From positions 35,689,685-35,753,684 of the forward strand of contig OW028578.1 in NCBI GenBank assembly GCA_932294295.1: 64,000 nt of DNA, given 5' to 3'. The DNA is from Alitta virens (lineage: Eukaryota; Annelida; Polychaeta; Phyllodocida; Nereididae). How positions within the stretch are numbered: the stretch's first letter is position 1; each line of letters begins with the position of its first letter. Shown one piece after another: positions 1 through 13,200 of this stretch. A program made the translations under genes and the position numbers. The notes below the pieces were generated by a model. The model ran no database searches, had not been told where the DNA came from, and saw only the letters and a list, made by a program, of their open reading frames with translations.

Positions 1-90
1 TACAGCCATTTTGCTGGTTTTTTTAGAATTGGAGGGTTTTAAAATTTTTTTTTTATACCCAGTAGGGTTATTTTATAAATGATGGGAGCA

Positions 91-615
91 CTAGAAACAT
101 TTCTGACAGATTTTGTGATTTTTGGGATGTTCGAATTGACAAATCTCGGCTTTTTCATAAAGCACGCAATCCAACAATTCGAGCCATTCTGGTTCCAGAT
201 TGGCGAATTCCTGAAATTTTAATGAAACACCGGGTATACCGGGCAATGGTGTTGGATCGTCTTTTCTTTTGTAGAATTGACGAATTGTGAGACATTTGTA
301 ATCTGGCTTGATTTGGAGGAAAATCATATCACCCAAAGGGAGAAAGAATTCCTCTGTCATTTGCTCAGATTTACATTCATCCACGGCACGACGTATTTCG
401 TCAAAGAATTTGTTCATAACTTTGACTGAACCACATCCCAGTGTGATTGAGTATTTTCTCAAATCGCTTGCTTCTACATCGGGGCGATGAATTGTCATTC
501 CTTCTGGAAATGCTCGCACCCTAACGCTCCTCCTATGACCTATGTCCAGGACATAGGTTGACCATTCACCAGGTTGGGTGGTCATAGCGTAATAGGAGGA
601 GCTCGTCGTTGCCAT
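91..615 (-). CDS. PC4/p15-like transcriptional coactivator domain protein, intronless
   Basis: A single uninterrupted frame encodes 174 residues. I start it at the Met at 615 (MATTSSS...) rather than at an in-frame Met 96 bases upstream, because a TATA-like box at 657-664 would place the transcription start between the two. Residues about 89-148 resemble the PC4 (p15/SUB1) C-terminal fold: a beta-rich stretch (FFLPLGDMIFLQIKP), then LTIRQFYKRKDD, a Gly-Val-Ser-Leu stretch and a WLELLDCV helix. These match the IREYY / GISL / W..L signature of PC4, which binds single-stranded DNA and supports RNA polymerase II transcription. Residues about 19-50 look like a second, weaker PC4-type strand set. 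The tail has C159, H163, H167, C170 and C173, a possible small metal-binding end, which is unusual for PC4. It may lie inside the 5' intron of the VPS4-like gene on the opposite strand. An intronless retrocopy or transposon-borne PC4 relative is also possible. Family assignment is by eye only. Confidence 0.55.
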   Translation of the reverse strand: MATTSSSYYAMTTQPGEWSTYVLDIGHRRSVRVRAFPEGMTIHRPDVEASDLRKYSITLGCGSVKVMNKFFDEIRRAVDECKSEQMTEEFFLPLGDMIFLQIKPDYKCLTIRQFYKRKDDPTPLPGIPGVSLKFQEFANLEPEWLELLDCVLYEKAEICQFEHPKNHKICQKCF

Positions 616-1220
616 GGTTAGAAGCAGTTTGAGTGTTGAGAGTGGGGGTGATGGGGCTTTATATTGTAGGAGGCCAGCTGGAGGGCTACACTGGCTCCCC
701 CTATTTCCCATTACCTCATAGGTTATTTTTAGAAAATGACACCCTGTCTATTTTTAGATTAGGGGGTTTCCTATGATGAGATGGAGTTGACAGGGTGTCA
801 AATTAATTACCCCACCACAGGTGCTCCAGTCCTGCTCTATAGAAAATCAATGAATGGCTTTGATCTAAGACAATAGAAAATCGATGACCATCTATGGTTT
901 TTGATCCGGGACAAAAGACAATCAATGAAGCGTGAAACAGGCAAGCACCCTAACAGCTTTGCAGCTTTGCAGTTTCACTACTCCGGGCTCTTCGCTACTG
1001 CCCTTAACTACTGTTAAGTATCTAAATGAGGGACAGTTGCTTGCAAAAGCGTAGACCTAGTTGTGGAATGGACAGTACATTAGAAAATATGTCTCAGATT
1101 CATTACGATGGCAAATTCCACATTTGCATTTAAAAATATAATTGCTATACACACATGTAGAAATTGATTAAAGGTTACAGAGCATTACTCTTATTTTATT
1201 TTTATGACCTTCTCTTGAAG
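616..1220. other. Non-coding stretch with a small inverted repeat
   Basis: No exon was found here. In particular I could not find helices 1-2 of the first MIT domain, needed by the exon at 1221. An 11-base perfect inverted repeat (TGACACCCTGT at 737-747, its complement at 790-800) brackets about 42 bases and could be the remnant of a tiny foldback element. Confidence 0.4.
657..664 (-). promoter_or_regulatory. TATA-like box of the PC4-like gene
   Basis: On the minus strand the sequence reads ATATAAAG, about 42 bases upstream of the chosen ATG at 615. That spacing predicts a very short 5' UTR and supports the internal Met over the upstream one. Confidence 0.4.
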
Positions 1221-4200
1221 ATGAAATTGTTCATTCTGACAAAACAAAAGAAGTCGTCCAAGCGAGGTGCGCGATCTACCTCGACAGAGCCGAAGAATTG
1301 AGAAAACATCTGGGAAAAACGGATGAGGTGAGATGAAACATTGATCAATTAGTGAATCGATTGATTGGTTGATTGAATGATCAATGATTGGTTGAGTGAT
1401 TGATTGATTAATTGGTGGATTGATTGATCGATCAATTTATTAGTTGATTGATCTAATGCTTGGTTGATTGATTGTTGGACTGATTGATCTAATACTTGGT
1501 TGACTGATTGACTGATTGATCCATTGGTGGATTGATTGATCAGTCAATTGATTGTTTGGTCAAATGCTTGGTTGATTGTTTGATTAAATGATCAATTGGT
1601 TGATTGATAAATTGTTTGGTTGGTTGATTAGTTAATCTATTGATTATTTAGTTAATCAATTGTATTCAATTGATCGCTCTCGTGATGATTAATTGATTGA
1701 TTGACTGTTTGATCAGTCTATCACCATATTGGTTGATTGATTGACTTATTATCGTTTAATGGATTGATAGATAGATTGATTGATCTATTGCCTGATTCGT
1801 CTATTAATTGATTGAGTGATAAATCAATCTATTGATTGATTGCTTAATCAATTGATCTCTCCATTGAGAGGTCATGTTGTTCACAATTACGACACTAGAT
1901 CTTCTGCAGATATAAGGTTGCCTACGCTTAAACATGAATTTGCTAGACACAGTGTAGCCTATAGCTAGATATCCACAAATGTTTAATAATATGAAGAATA
2001 ATTTAAAAACAAAAATATACACACATAGCTTAAATGGTCTGAAATGTTATTTCAAAAATAGTATAATTAGTTCATAGAGTACTGAATGTCTTATGGAGAA
2101 TTGCTATATATGCAATAAGTACAACTGAATTACTCATGGTACTGTCTTCAAATTTAATTTTTCTCGGAGTTAACCTATATATGTGAATCAGCCTTCATGT
2201 GCAACCAACATTCTCTCACTTCCATGGTTGCCACCAGTCAGCGGGTACGAGCCTCTTTTGGTGGTCTCCAGAACAAGTATTTATTTTATTATTATTTTTT
2301 TTTTTCCTGGTGCAAATAAACAAATTCTGATTTTGATTCTGGTTCATTCAGCTGATCAAGTACTCCGCTGATCAAGTACTCAGCTGATCAAGTCCTCAGT
2401 TGATCAAGTACTCCGCTGATCAAGTACTCAGCTGATCAAGTACTCAGCTGATCAAGTACTCAGCTGATTAAGTACTCCGCTGATCAAGTACTCAGCTGAT
2501 CAAGTACTCAGCTGATCAAGTACTCCACTGATCAAGTACTCCACTGATCAAGTACTCCGCTGATCAAGTACTCAGCTGATCAAGTACTCAGCTGATCAAG
2601 TACTCAGCAGATCAAGTACTCCGCTGATCAAGTACTCAGCTGATCAAGTACTCAGCTGATCAAGTACTCCACTGATCAAGTACTCCCCTGATCAAGTACT
2701 CCGCTGATCAAGTACTCCGCTGATCAAGTACTCAGCTGATCAAATACTCAGCTGATCAAGTACTCAGCTGATCAAGTACTCCCCTGATCAAGTACTCCGC
2801 TGATCAAGTACTCCGCTGATCAAGTACTCAGCTGATCAAGTACTCAGCTGATCAAGTACTCCGCTGATCAAGTACTCAGCTGATCATGTACTCCGCTGAT
2901 CAAGTACTCAGCTGATCATGTACTCCGCTGATCAAATACTCGGCTGATCAAGTGCTCGGCTGATCAAGTGCATTATACAGTTATGACACATCTTCAGACC
3001 TGCTGCCCGTCATGAGTCATCATACAGCATACACATTTGCAATAGAAAAGATAGTGATATGCGTCACTGATCATGCTGATGACTCATCATGCACAACTTT
3101 TACTCAAAAAAGCTAGGAATATTCTTCACCCCTACACATATCAAATGTGGACACTTTAAAAAAACTTTTTTAAAACTAAACTTTTATCAAATGTGATCTC
3201 ACCGATTTTTACCAATTTACATTTACATTATATACATCTATTTTAATTTATTCCTTTGTAAAGCGTCTTTGAATTTTAAACCTCTTTAATTAATACTGGC
3301 ACTATATAAATGTTTCATTTAATAATAATAGTATCACTGTAATACACTTGCTGGTTTTACAAGACGATATATAGACATAATAATCACAACTATATTAAGA
3401 TACAAAAGTCTGCTCAGGCTATGTCCTCGACGAGGGTCCGATGGATCTGAATCACTTAGTGGTGCACAAAATAGTTCTTCAAAATTTGCCTGAAAACGAC
3501 TTTGCATCATATATTGTAATATGCACAAGGACTTGTTGAATTATATTCTACTAATAATTGATATATACTTATCTACGATGTCAAATTCCTTGCTCCCCCA
3601 TTGGGATTCTTGCTCCTTGGAATTCTACAATTCCTCCTGCTCTGGAAAGGCCTGATCGAGGTTCTTGCGTCAAGACTGTATTATAAACAAGAAGGAACAC
3701 ATAAAAACAAAGAATTGACTAGTTTAGAAAGTTGCTTTTAAGATGTAACTAAATTATGATTTATATCAATATTTTTCAGACCACAGTAGGCCTGGTAGCT
3801 AAAGCCAGACAAGAAGAAAAAGCCAAGAAAGAAAAATTAAGAAAGGAAAATGAACAATTATTGATCAATGCCATACAGGAACATTTATTACGTGAGTATT
3901 AACCCAATTTATGCAATGGGATATTAGTGACTGAATTTTGGTCAAAGTACTCTTCGTGAGCGACATCTCACGATGGTTGGATATCAGTCGCATGAGATGT
4001 TAAATTGGTGGAATGGATGCCGCGTATCAATGTCTGTGCTGTGGCAAGTAAAATACTCTAATTGAATTCTGACTGGCTGAGAGATATCTGCTATACATGG
4101 CCAAATGTGCCATGTGCGTTTTCCATGAGAAGGATAAATGCATGTAAAACGCATGGTTTTTAGCTAACTATAATGAGGCAAAAACAATGACTGGCACATT

Positions 4201-7200
4201 TGGCCATGTAGTACACCATATTTCACAGTATATATTTGTTGGATAATAATCTCCTTTATTTAAGGTGATATGTCAAAGGCAGCACAGTGTGCAATGTTAG
4301 TTGCTATTTCACTCATCTGTGTTCTCAGTGCCATGTAAATGTTGCCCACCCTCTTGCACATATATAAATGACGACTCAAGGACAAACTAGTTTTGATACC
4401 TGGATGACAAAAGTAACATGGCCAAATGTGCCATGTGCGTTTTCCATGAGAAGGATAAATGCATGTAAAACGCATGGTTTTTAGCTAACTATAATGAGGC
4501 AAAAACAATGACTGGCACATTTGGCCATGTAGTACACCATATTTCACAGTATATATTTGTTGGATAATAATCTCCTTTATTTAAGGTGATATGTCAAAGG
4601 CGGCACAGTGTGCAATGTTAGTTGCTATTTCACTCATCTGTGTTCTCAGTGCCATGTAAATGTTGCCCACCCTCTTGCACATATATAAATGACGACTCAA
4701 GGACAAACTAGTTTTGATACCTGGATGACAAAAGTAACAAAAGTGTCAAAGCTCCAGAATGGCTTATATATTCCTGAACACAATTCAATAATAAACTCAA
4801 ACTGAAAACACACTGATAAACATTACATTTCGGCTATTGATTTAATAACATAACAGTGCAAGTCATTTTGACACATACAAGAGTGATTACATAAATATAT
4901 ATTGATCAACATCGATATACATTACAATAAGAAACTGAACATACCTGGATAAAAAAAGTGACTAAAGTGTCAAAGCTCCAGCATGGCTCGAATATTGCTG
5001 ACAATAATATAGTCTTTTCACTGAGCAGCCCTAAATTCAGCAGTAAATGAGTCTTTCCTCTCCTCTTATTACTCATTTTGCTTTTCAGATATAGTAGGTC
5101 ATAACTAACTGATTCCATAAATGTAATTCTCTCTGGTAAATAACAGAAATCAACTAAATGATAAGATGTCAAATATACATTAAAATGCACTAAAACATGC
5201 TCCTGCTAGGATGTACTCTTCCTCAAGAGTCAAGGGCGGGAACCTTGTCAGCCAATAGAATTGCAGTATTCTGTCAAGGGCGGGAACTTTTTCAGCCAAT
5301 ATAATTGCAGTATTCTGCCGTAGCCACCTGGTGGAAACACAGAGAACCTTCTGTGAAAATCCACTATTCAATAATGAACTCAAACTGATGGAGTCATCTG
5401 CTTCCAGGGTTTATATGCTGGCCATTCCTGGAAATTTTCCCACTCCCTTACTCCCAAACTTGGGAGGAAATGAGACATTTTCTCCATGGACCAACAGCAT
5501 CTTCAGCAGCATCTTTACTTGGAACTGTACTAGGTCCCCTTTACTGGGAAACACCCATATAAGGAAGTGCAAACTAACACATATTAATACACACGTGATT
5601 AATGAATATACGTAAAATATTACACTAACACATTCTATATTACTATATGCAATAAGGGCATCAGGGCAACATAAACAATATTGTACCACCTCCATGAAAG
5701 ACATTATACCTAATGCACTTCTCATGCATCTTGATCTTGACTGTAAGGAAGCAACATATATACTTGATTTTCATGTGCACTCTCAATTTGTAATACATTG
5801 TTACATACAAATTAAAATTTAATTGTTTATCCCAGAAGAGATTCATTGTAATCACAGTGCCATCATGCTAATTGTACATGTTTTATGATTTTATGTATAT
5901 TTTCTTATTTTAATTAATGTAGGTACTTATACTTAATAGTTCATCTGTAAATATATATATTTTTTTAAAGGTATTAATGGGCCCCCTGAAAAATAGTTTT
6001 ACTGGTGCTACCCATTTTAAATATATTTTAATACATAAATAAATAAATTGCACTGTAATCCCTTAAAAACAAAATCTCAAATAGGTCCTGTTTTGCTTGA
6101 CAGATGGATTATTCAGCACTCAGTCATTATTCAGCACCCAGTCTCAGGCACCAGCTCAGATTGGCGACTCGTCAGTAGCAAAAGCAGATTTTGCATGTGC
6201 TTCTCCTCAGCTCCAGATTGGCGACTCGTCAGTAGCAAAAGCAGAATTGGCATGTGCTTCCTCTCAGCTCCAGATTGGCGACTCGTCAGTAGCAAAAGCA
6301 GAATTGGCATGTGCTTCCTCTCAGCTCCAGATTGGCGACTCGTCAGTAGCAAAAGCAGATATTGCATGTGCTTCTCCCAAGCTCCAAATTGGCGACTCAT
6401 CAGATGCAAAAGCAGATATTGCATGTGCTTCTCCCAAGCTCCAAAGTGGCGACTCGTCAGTAGCAGAAACAGACAAGCCAATTTCTATACTTCAGGTGAG
6501 AATCTGACTTCAATTAATTAACTGTAAAGACTCGTATTAACACCAGATGGCAAATTTGATGCACATACCAAAAACTTTGCATAAGCCTTCTGCAGAGGAT
6601 TGTGGGATTTTCAGGGTGAGTGGATAGTGTCCGTTGGATAGCTGACGTCATGAACATCAAAATTATATTATTATATATTTATATTGCACGTTTTTTTGCT
6701 TCACACTCTCTATATATATATACCTTAGTGATCATAAAATAACATCAGATGGTTCACGGCTGTGTTCTGCGTTATCTTTTTAATTGTGAGGGATTTGTGA
6801 CCTAAGTTTTAGTACAGAAGGGCCTTATGGGGTTTCCGCTGACAATTTTGGTACTTGAAGGATTTACGAATTTAGTTAATGTCAGTCATTAAATTGTCAA
6901 AGTGTACATTTATATGAGCGAAGCTCACTACCCATGGAGAGGTGTCCCAAAACGAGTCTACACAGTGGTCATGCCAAACGGGAAGTGTCCCAAAAATTAT
7001 CCAAATACATGTAATCCTATGGCAAATGGTCATAATATCGCCCTTTCGACCAGTGGTCAAGAATGAGAATACGTTGTCACATCACAACAAGGTCGTTGGT
7101 TCATCATTTGTGATATCCATAATTTCATAACGAATACACATCTAGGTTCAAACTTTGAGAAAACTTGTTCTAACAGTGCCCAGAAATAGTGTTTATTGAA

Positions 7201-10200
7201 GGGGAACGCACCAGATATGACAAATCACTTTGAATCGATCAAGCTTGCGCTAGTCACTTGACATTTTTGTGATGACTTGTTTTAACACCGAGGGGCTGTG
7301 TAAGCAACCGCAGCACCCCTGGTGGCTGAAGGAATGCATAACAATCTCTGACTTCCCATCTTTATTTGTTTATTGTCCGATTTAAAAAATTTCAAAACCT
7401 ACATGTAGTCTAATTAAGAGAACAGGGACTGTAACATTTAAGTTGTCATATAGATATTCATATAGATATTGTATAGCTTTGCTCACTCCTGGCATTGACA
7501 GCTACATATTCATGTCATTAAAAGGAGTTAAAAGATTTGCTCCTTACTGCCTTGCAGAAGCCATGGGCCAAGTATTGAAAACTAACACCGAATTCTAGTC
7601 TCTTTTTAAAGAGATCTTTATTTGTTATTGATGCACCATTTTTCTGCAGCCTTGAAACATCAATAGTGGATTTTCACGGAAGGTTGTCTATATTTCCACC
7701 AGTTGGCTTTGACAGAATACTGCAATTCTATTGGCTGAAAATGTTCCAGCTCTTGAACCTGATTGGCCGAAGCAAACTGCATTATAGCAGTAGTATTCGT
7801 TTTGTGCATGTTAATGTATATTTGACATCTTATCATTCAATTGATTTCTGCTTTTTCCCTGAGAAAATAATATTTATGGATTCAATTATTTATGATCTAC
7901 TATGTCTGGAAAGCAAAACGAGTAATAAGAAGACATGAAAGACTTATGTCCTGCTGAATTCAGGGCTGCTCAGTGAAAAGACTCTATTGTGAAAAGCTCC
8001 CCTGAAATGACTGAGGTTTCTCCAATTGCGCGGGCGTCTTAATTGATCAAGTTATGACAGATCAGATCAATGACATCATACCGAATGCATGTTGATTTTT
8101 TAAAATGAAAAAGAAAAAAAAAATGAAGAAGCTTCTGATATTTTTTGCAGAATGCTGTTCATTCAGCCAAAGAGGCTGTTGAAGAGGACAAAAGAAGGAA
8201 TTATGCAGAAGCGCTGAAGCTCTACGACCAATCACTTGAATGGTTTCAACTAGCACTGGCGAGTAAGTCATCTCAGTGCATCTAATTCAACAAAATTATC
8301 ATAATAAGATTCAAAATAAATGTAAATATAATTAGTTTTTGTGACTTCTATCCTAAGCTGACATTAAAATTCACACGCTTGGCAGGCCTGTTCTAGCTTG
8401 AGTCTTTCTCAGCCCCTGGTTGTATACACCGAGGGTGCATCCATTACAGGGTTACTTTAGTCAAGCACTCTTCAGTTGCCTTAACTACCACCCTGGTGGA
8501 ATTAAGCAGCCTCGTATTCACCGCTTGTTTGCTACAAATGTCCACATCTCCTATTAACCACTTCCAACTGCTGGGTCCCGGGTTCAATTCCCGGTCGAGC
8601 CTAAGTTGGATGGCTGTTTCATCCTTCGTCTCATTGCCATGGTCCCTACCTGTCCTAATTAGCCCAACAGGTGCAGAAATACAGGACGTAAAGCCCTAAT
8701 CACACACACACACACACTCCTATTAACCTGCCGGCTAGTGGGAACTTCTCTTTAGCTCAGTTTGTAAGACTACGTAATATGGCAGGAAAAAAAACAATGG
8801 TGGAGAATCTGAAGGATCGTTTTTAAGACATTGATTTTTCTTTTCCACCTTGTTTTAGGTGAGGCATACAGTCCTGGATCAAAGGACTCCGTAAATGTAA
8901 AATGCCAGCAGTATAAAGAGAGGGCTGAGAAGATAAGGTACGTAAAGTGTAAACATACGGTACAAATCCAATTATCAGTCTGTTACAAGCTAGATTGAAC
9001 TAAACTGAGCTAGACCACTATAAACATCGTGTTAGTTGGCCCTAGACATCTAATCTAAGAAAAACTAGCATATATAATACCATGGTGGGGATTCCAAGCA
9101 GCTTTATTTTCTCATTATTAATTTTGGCACACTTATAGTGACAAGGTTAATTTTAAGAATTTGTACTTACATGGGAATTATAGGTATGTGTAGGTAGCAT
9201 ATGCAGATAATTAACAAATTGTGACACCGAAAAGGTACAATTTACAAATTGTGACACTAAAAAGGAACAATTTACAAATTGTGACACCAAAAAGGAACAA
9301 TTTACAAATTGTGACACCAAAAAGGTACAATTTACAAATTGTGACGCCAAAAAGGTACAATTTACAAATTGTGACACTGAAAAGGAACAATTTACAAATT
9401 GTGACACCAAAAAGGCACAATTTACAAATTGTGACACCAAAAAGGTACAATTTACAAATTGTGACGCCAAAAAGGTACAATTTACAAATTGTGACACCAA
9501 AAAGGTACAATTTACAAATTGTGACGCCAAAAATAAACAATTTACAAATTGTGACACCAAAAAGGCACAATTTACAAATTGTGACACCAAAAAGGTAAAC
9601 TTTACAAATTGTGATAACAAAAGGTACAATTTACAAATTGTTACACCAAAAAGAAACAATTTAAGAATTGTGACACAAAAATGGTAGATAGAAAAATAGG
9701 TAACACTACTTCTGAGCCCCATTGATACCTACACGCACACCACAAGGTTCAAGTTTAGGTCCACCCCTCTTTCTTATCTATATTAATGGTATAGCTGATG
9801 GTATTTCATCTGCTAGCAATGTATTCTATCCAATAGTAAATATGCTGATGAAACTACCCTCTCTCCAACCTTAGACACATTTTGCACTGGCCCCATGCAA
9901 GAAAATAACATAAAATGAAGAACTAAATATAGTTAGTTACAGGCTCAAACTTAACAAATTATCACTAAACATAAACAAAATTAAGGCCACAGTCTTCCAT
10001 ACTCGTCAGAGAATAGTACACCTTCCTATAAAAATAATTGAAAATACTACTGAGTTTGACAGTTGGCTGATGAAGACTGTGAGAGACAGTCGGAAGCTCC
10101 CTGGTGAGTGACAACTCTAGAATCTTGAGAATATGAAATCAATATTTAAAATTCAATAATTTATGAATTACCAAGATTCAGGAACCAATCTACATTGTGT

Positions 10201-13200
10201 TATCTTTTTATATGTTGGGAAATAAATGATCTGCTGACCTTCATTGTGCGCTGCACTTTCAGGTCAATGTTAGCGAAGAAACACAGCATTAAACAGTACA
10301 GTACAGATTGTTCGGATCAAGCTGAAATTTCACTCAACGAAATCGTGGGCATGCCATTAAAATTTCCCCATCTATTTACAGGTGTGTATAGATAATTTTA
10401 TTCACTCTATATGTTAAATTTCATCTGGTAGGTGGTGTAAACATTTAAGGGGAATTCACAGTGTCACATACAAGACCTACGTATGACCACGTACGTCAAA
10501 AATTGGCTATATGTGCTCACTCGTGTATCCGAATAATCGCGTATAAATTATTTCCATGATTGTCGCTGACCTGGGAAATTTTGATAACCCCGAGTGAATT
10601 AGGACCATGATGAACCGCAGTGTATACACCACTTGCAGATAACCTAAATCAATTATGCAAACTTATAAATTTCAGAATTCTCCAACATGAGTATTTGTCT
10701 TCTGTTTCAGGCAAGAGGGTACCATGGGGGAGAATCCTTCTATATGGGGTAAGAGTCTTGTCATGTGATTATCATGTGATAATCACGTGATGATCATCTG
10801 GTAACAATGTGATGATCGTGTGATGATCATGTGATGATCACGTGATGATCATCTGGTAACCATGTGATGATCATGTGATGATCATGTGATGATCATGTGG
10901 AAATCACTGGAAGATCATGTGATTTCTGGTGATTCAGAGATGGCAAGTTCTGGTAATGTTATTATCACTACCAGGTAAGAAATATTTTTCAAAATCATCC
11001 AACTCTTCTTTGCTTTTCTGTAGTCTGCACTAGTTTATCACATCACAGTTTAACAAATGAACAATCATTCATTAAACACAGTTTTACGTTTTATATAAAA
11101 ATTAAAATAAAATCACTGGAAATCGTCCTGAAATGAAGGTTCACTTTTTTTGCAGCCCCCTGGAGCACCTATGTCAATGCTTGCTGAGGCTGCTGCAACT
11201 GAGACCAACAATGCTGCATTCTTCTCCATGACATCATCTGAATTAACAGCCCTTGGTGACACAAAGTATGCTGTCCTTTAGTGCATATCTAAACTAACTC
11301 TGTGGTTGTAATTGCTAATGTTTTAATCCATAGATTTGTAGTATAATGTTAATGTTCAAAGCATTTAATACAAAATTTACAATGATGACTCATATAGTAG
11401 GAAAATGTTTTGAAAGTTTTTGGATAGGACCATCTTTTGCATGCATTTTGCACAAAGCACAGGTGTCATACCTGTTAAATGACAATGCATATATCAGAGA
11501 GTAAAAGTAATTTATAGGCTAGAGTTTTGTGCTAAGATTGTCTATTGCCATTTTTACAAAATGTTTAAAGTTCTAGTCCTTCATTTTTATTTTGACGGGT
11601 GGTGTAAACGTATAGTATGCCAACAGGACATTCAGGTTATCAAACTAACTAATGATAATAATAATGTGTATGTATTTGTATAGAATCTGTATCAGAATCA
11701 AATTCTGCTCAATGGCGCTTGCGGCGGGGGCCTAGCTCAGAGGTAGCGCTCTGGAGTTCCAACCGCTGAGTCCTGGGTTCAATTCCCGGTCAAGCCTAAG
11801 TTGGATGGCTGTTTCATCCTCGTCTGCCTGTCCTAATTAGCCCAACTGGTGCAGAAATACAGGACGTAAAGCCTAATCACCCATCCCACCCTCACTGGTG
11901 CTTGGAATCAGTGGTCATTCTGAGTTGGTATCTTGAGCTATCTTGGCATCAGAGTTTAGTATCAGAGTTTGGCAGCAGAGTTTGGTATCACAGTTGAGAG
12001 CTAACCACTGTGAATAGCCAAAAGTAAATTAATTTTGCACTGTTAATCTATATGGTAAATCAAGAATGTTTTCTTATCAATGAAATGTTTATAAATTTTA
12101 TCTTTTCAAAGGACAGTCAAGAATTTATTTTCGCAAGCAAGAGAAAATAAACCAAGCGTTGTCTTCATTGATGAAATCGACATGTTGTGTGAATATGGTT
12201 CCCTCGCAAGAACGAAGAAGGAATTTATCAATGAAATTGATGGTAAGTTTATGGTTGTATGTGGCAAAAATTCATAATTTAACAGAATGAAAAAGTCTGC
12301 AATTATATAAGTAAAGAAAAAAGACAAAAAAGATGAGACATATTTATTTGGAATATAATGGATGGATGGATGGATGATTTACTTTTTTTTTTTTTTGCAT
12401 GATTATTTTTTTAAATTAAACAAATCAATGCCACAGACTTAAAGAATATGCAATAAAAAAAAAAATACCTCATATATAATATTTTTCTTTTTTGGTTTAA
12501 TATATTAATTCTGAATCAGACTGTCAATTTATATATTTTTTCAGATAAGAGCGAAAATGTAGGGATAATTGTCATAGCCGGGACAAATGCGCCATGGAAC
12601 TTGGATCCGTCATTCAGGGGACGGTATGCTGACAATTTGCTGACAATTTACGGCTTATATTTTACTTTTCTTTCGTTCAGGCTCCACCTAAAGACATTTA
12701 AAACTAATTTTACATTTCAGTCGAAAAATTCACATTTGTAGTCTAACATGTATACCATTGATTTTAATGTCAGCAGAAAATAATTATATTTGATTAAGTT
12801 TGAAGTGACTGTCGAAGAATTATAAATTTTGAAAACTTTTATAAGTATTCAGATGTATGTTCATATGACTACAATATATTTACTTAATAATAATAATTTT
12901 AAATAGAATAAATCATCAAAGGAGATTCTTTGCTCATCCAGTTGTTAACAGAAATTTCAAATTTTTAAAGGTTGTCAGAAAATCGACATTAAATTGACCA
13001 AATCTTAGTAATTTGGTCTTCTATTTCCACAGGTTTGAGAAGTATTTATACATTCAACTTCCTGATGCAAGTGCAAGAGCTGAAATGTTCAAACGACATT
13101 TAGGCGCGACACAAAATGTCGTTACGGAGGCAGATTTTGAGGAACTAGGAAAACGTGCTGAAAAGTAAGAATTACTTTAAAATCTGTCCAACTTCTAACA

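Noticed and set aside
308..490. 60-residue plus-strand frame
   Set aside because: Antisense shadow of the PC4-like gene; no family resemblance and no splice or promoter signals.
2350..2970. Possible CRISPR-like array
   Set aside because: Direct tandem units with no spacers, in an animal intron.
9153..9722. Long minus- and plus-strand frames with [10 protein letters not shown] or LQIVTPKR repeats
   Set aside because: Produced by a 30-bp minisatellite whose unit length is a multiple of three.
11725..11800. tRNA gene candidates (here and at 17935, 23325, 28562, 59925, 14190, 13921)
   Set aside because: A and B boxes are present but the acceptor and anticodon stems do not pair and each is followed by a common SINE body.
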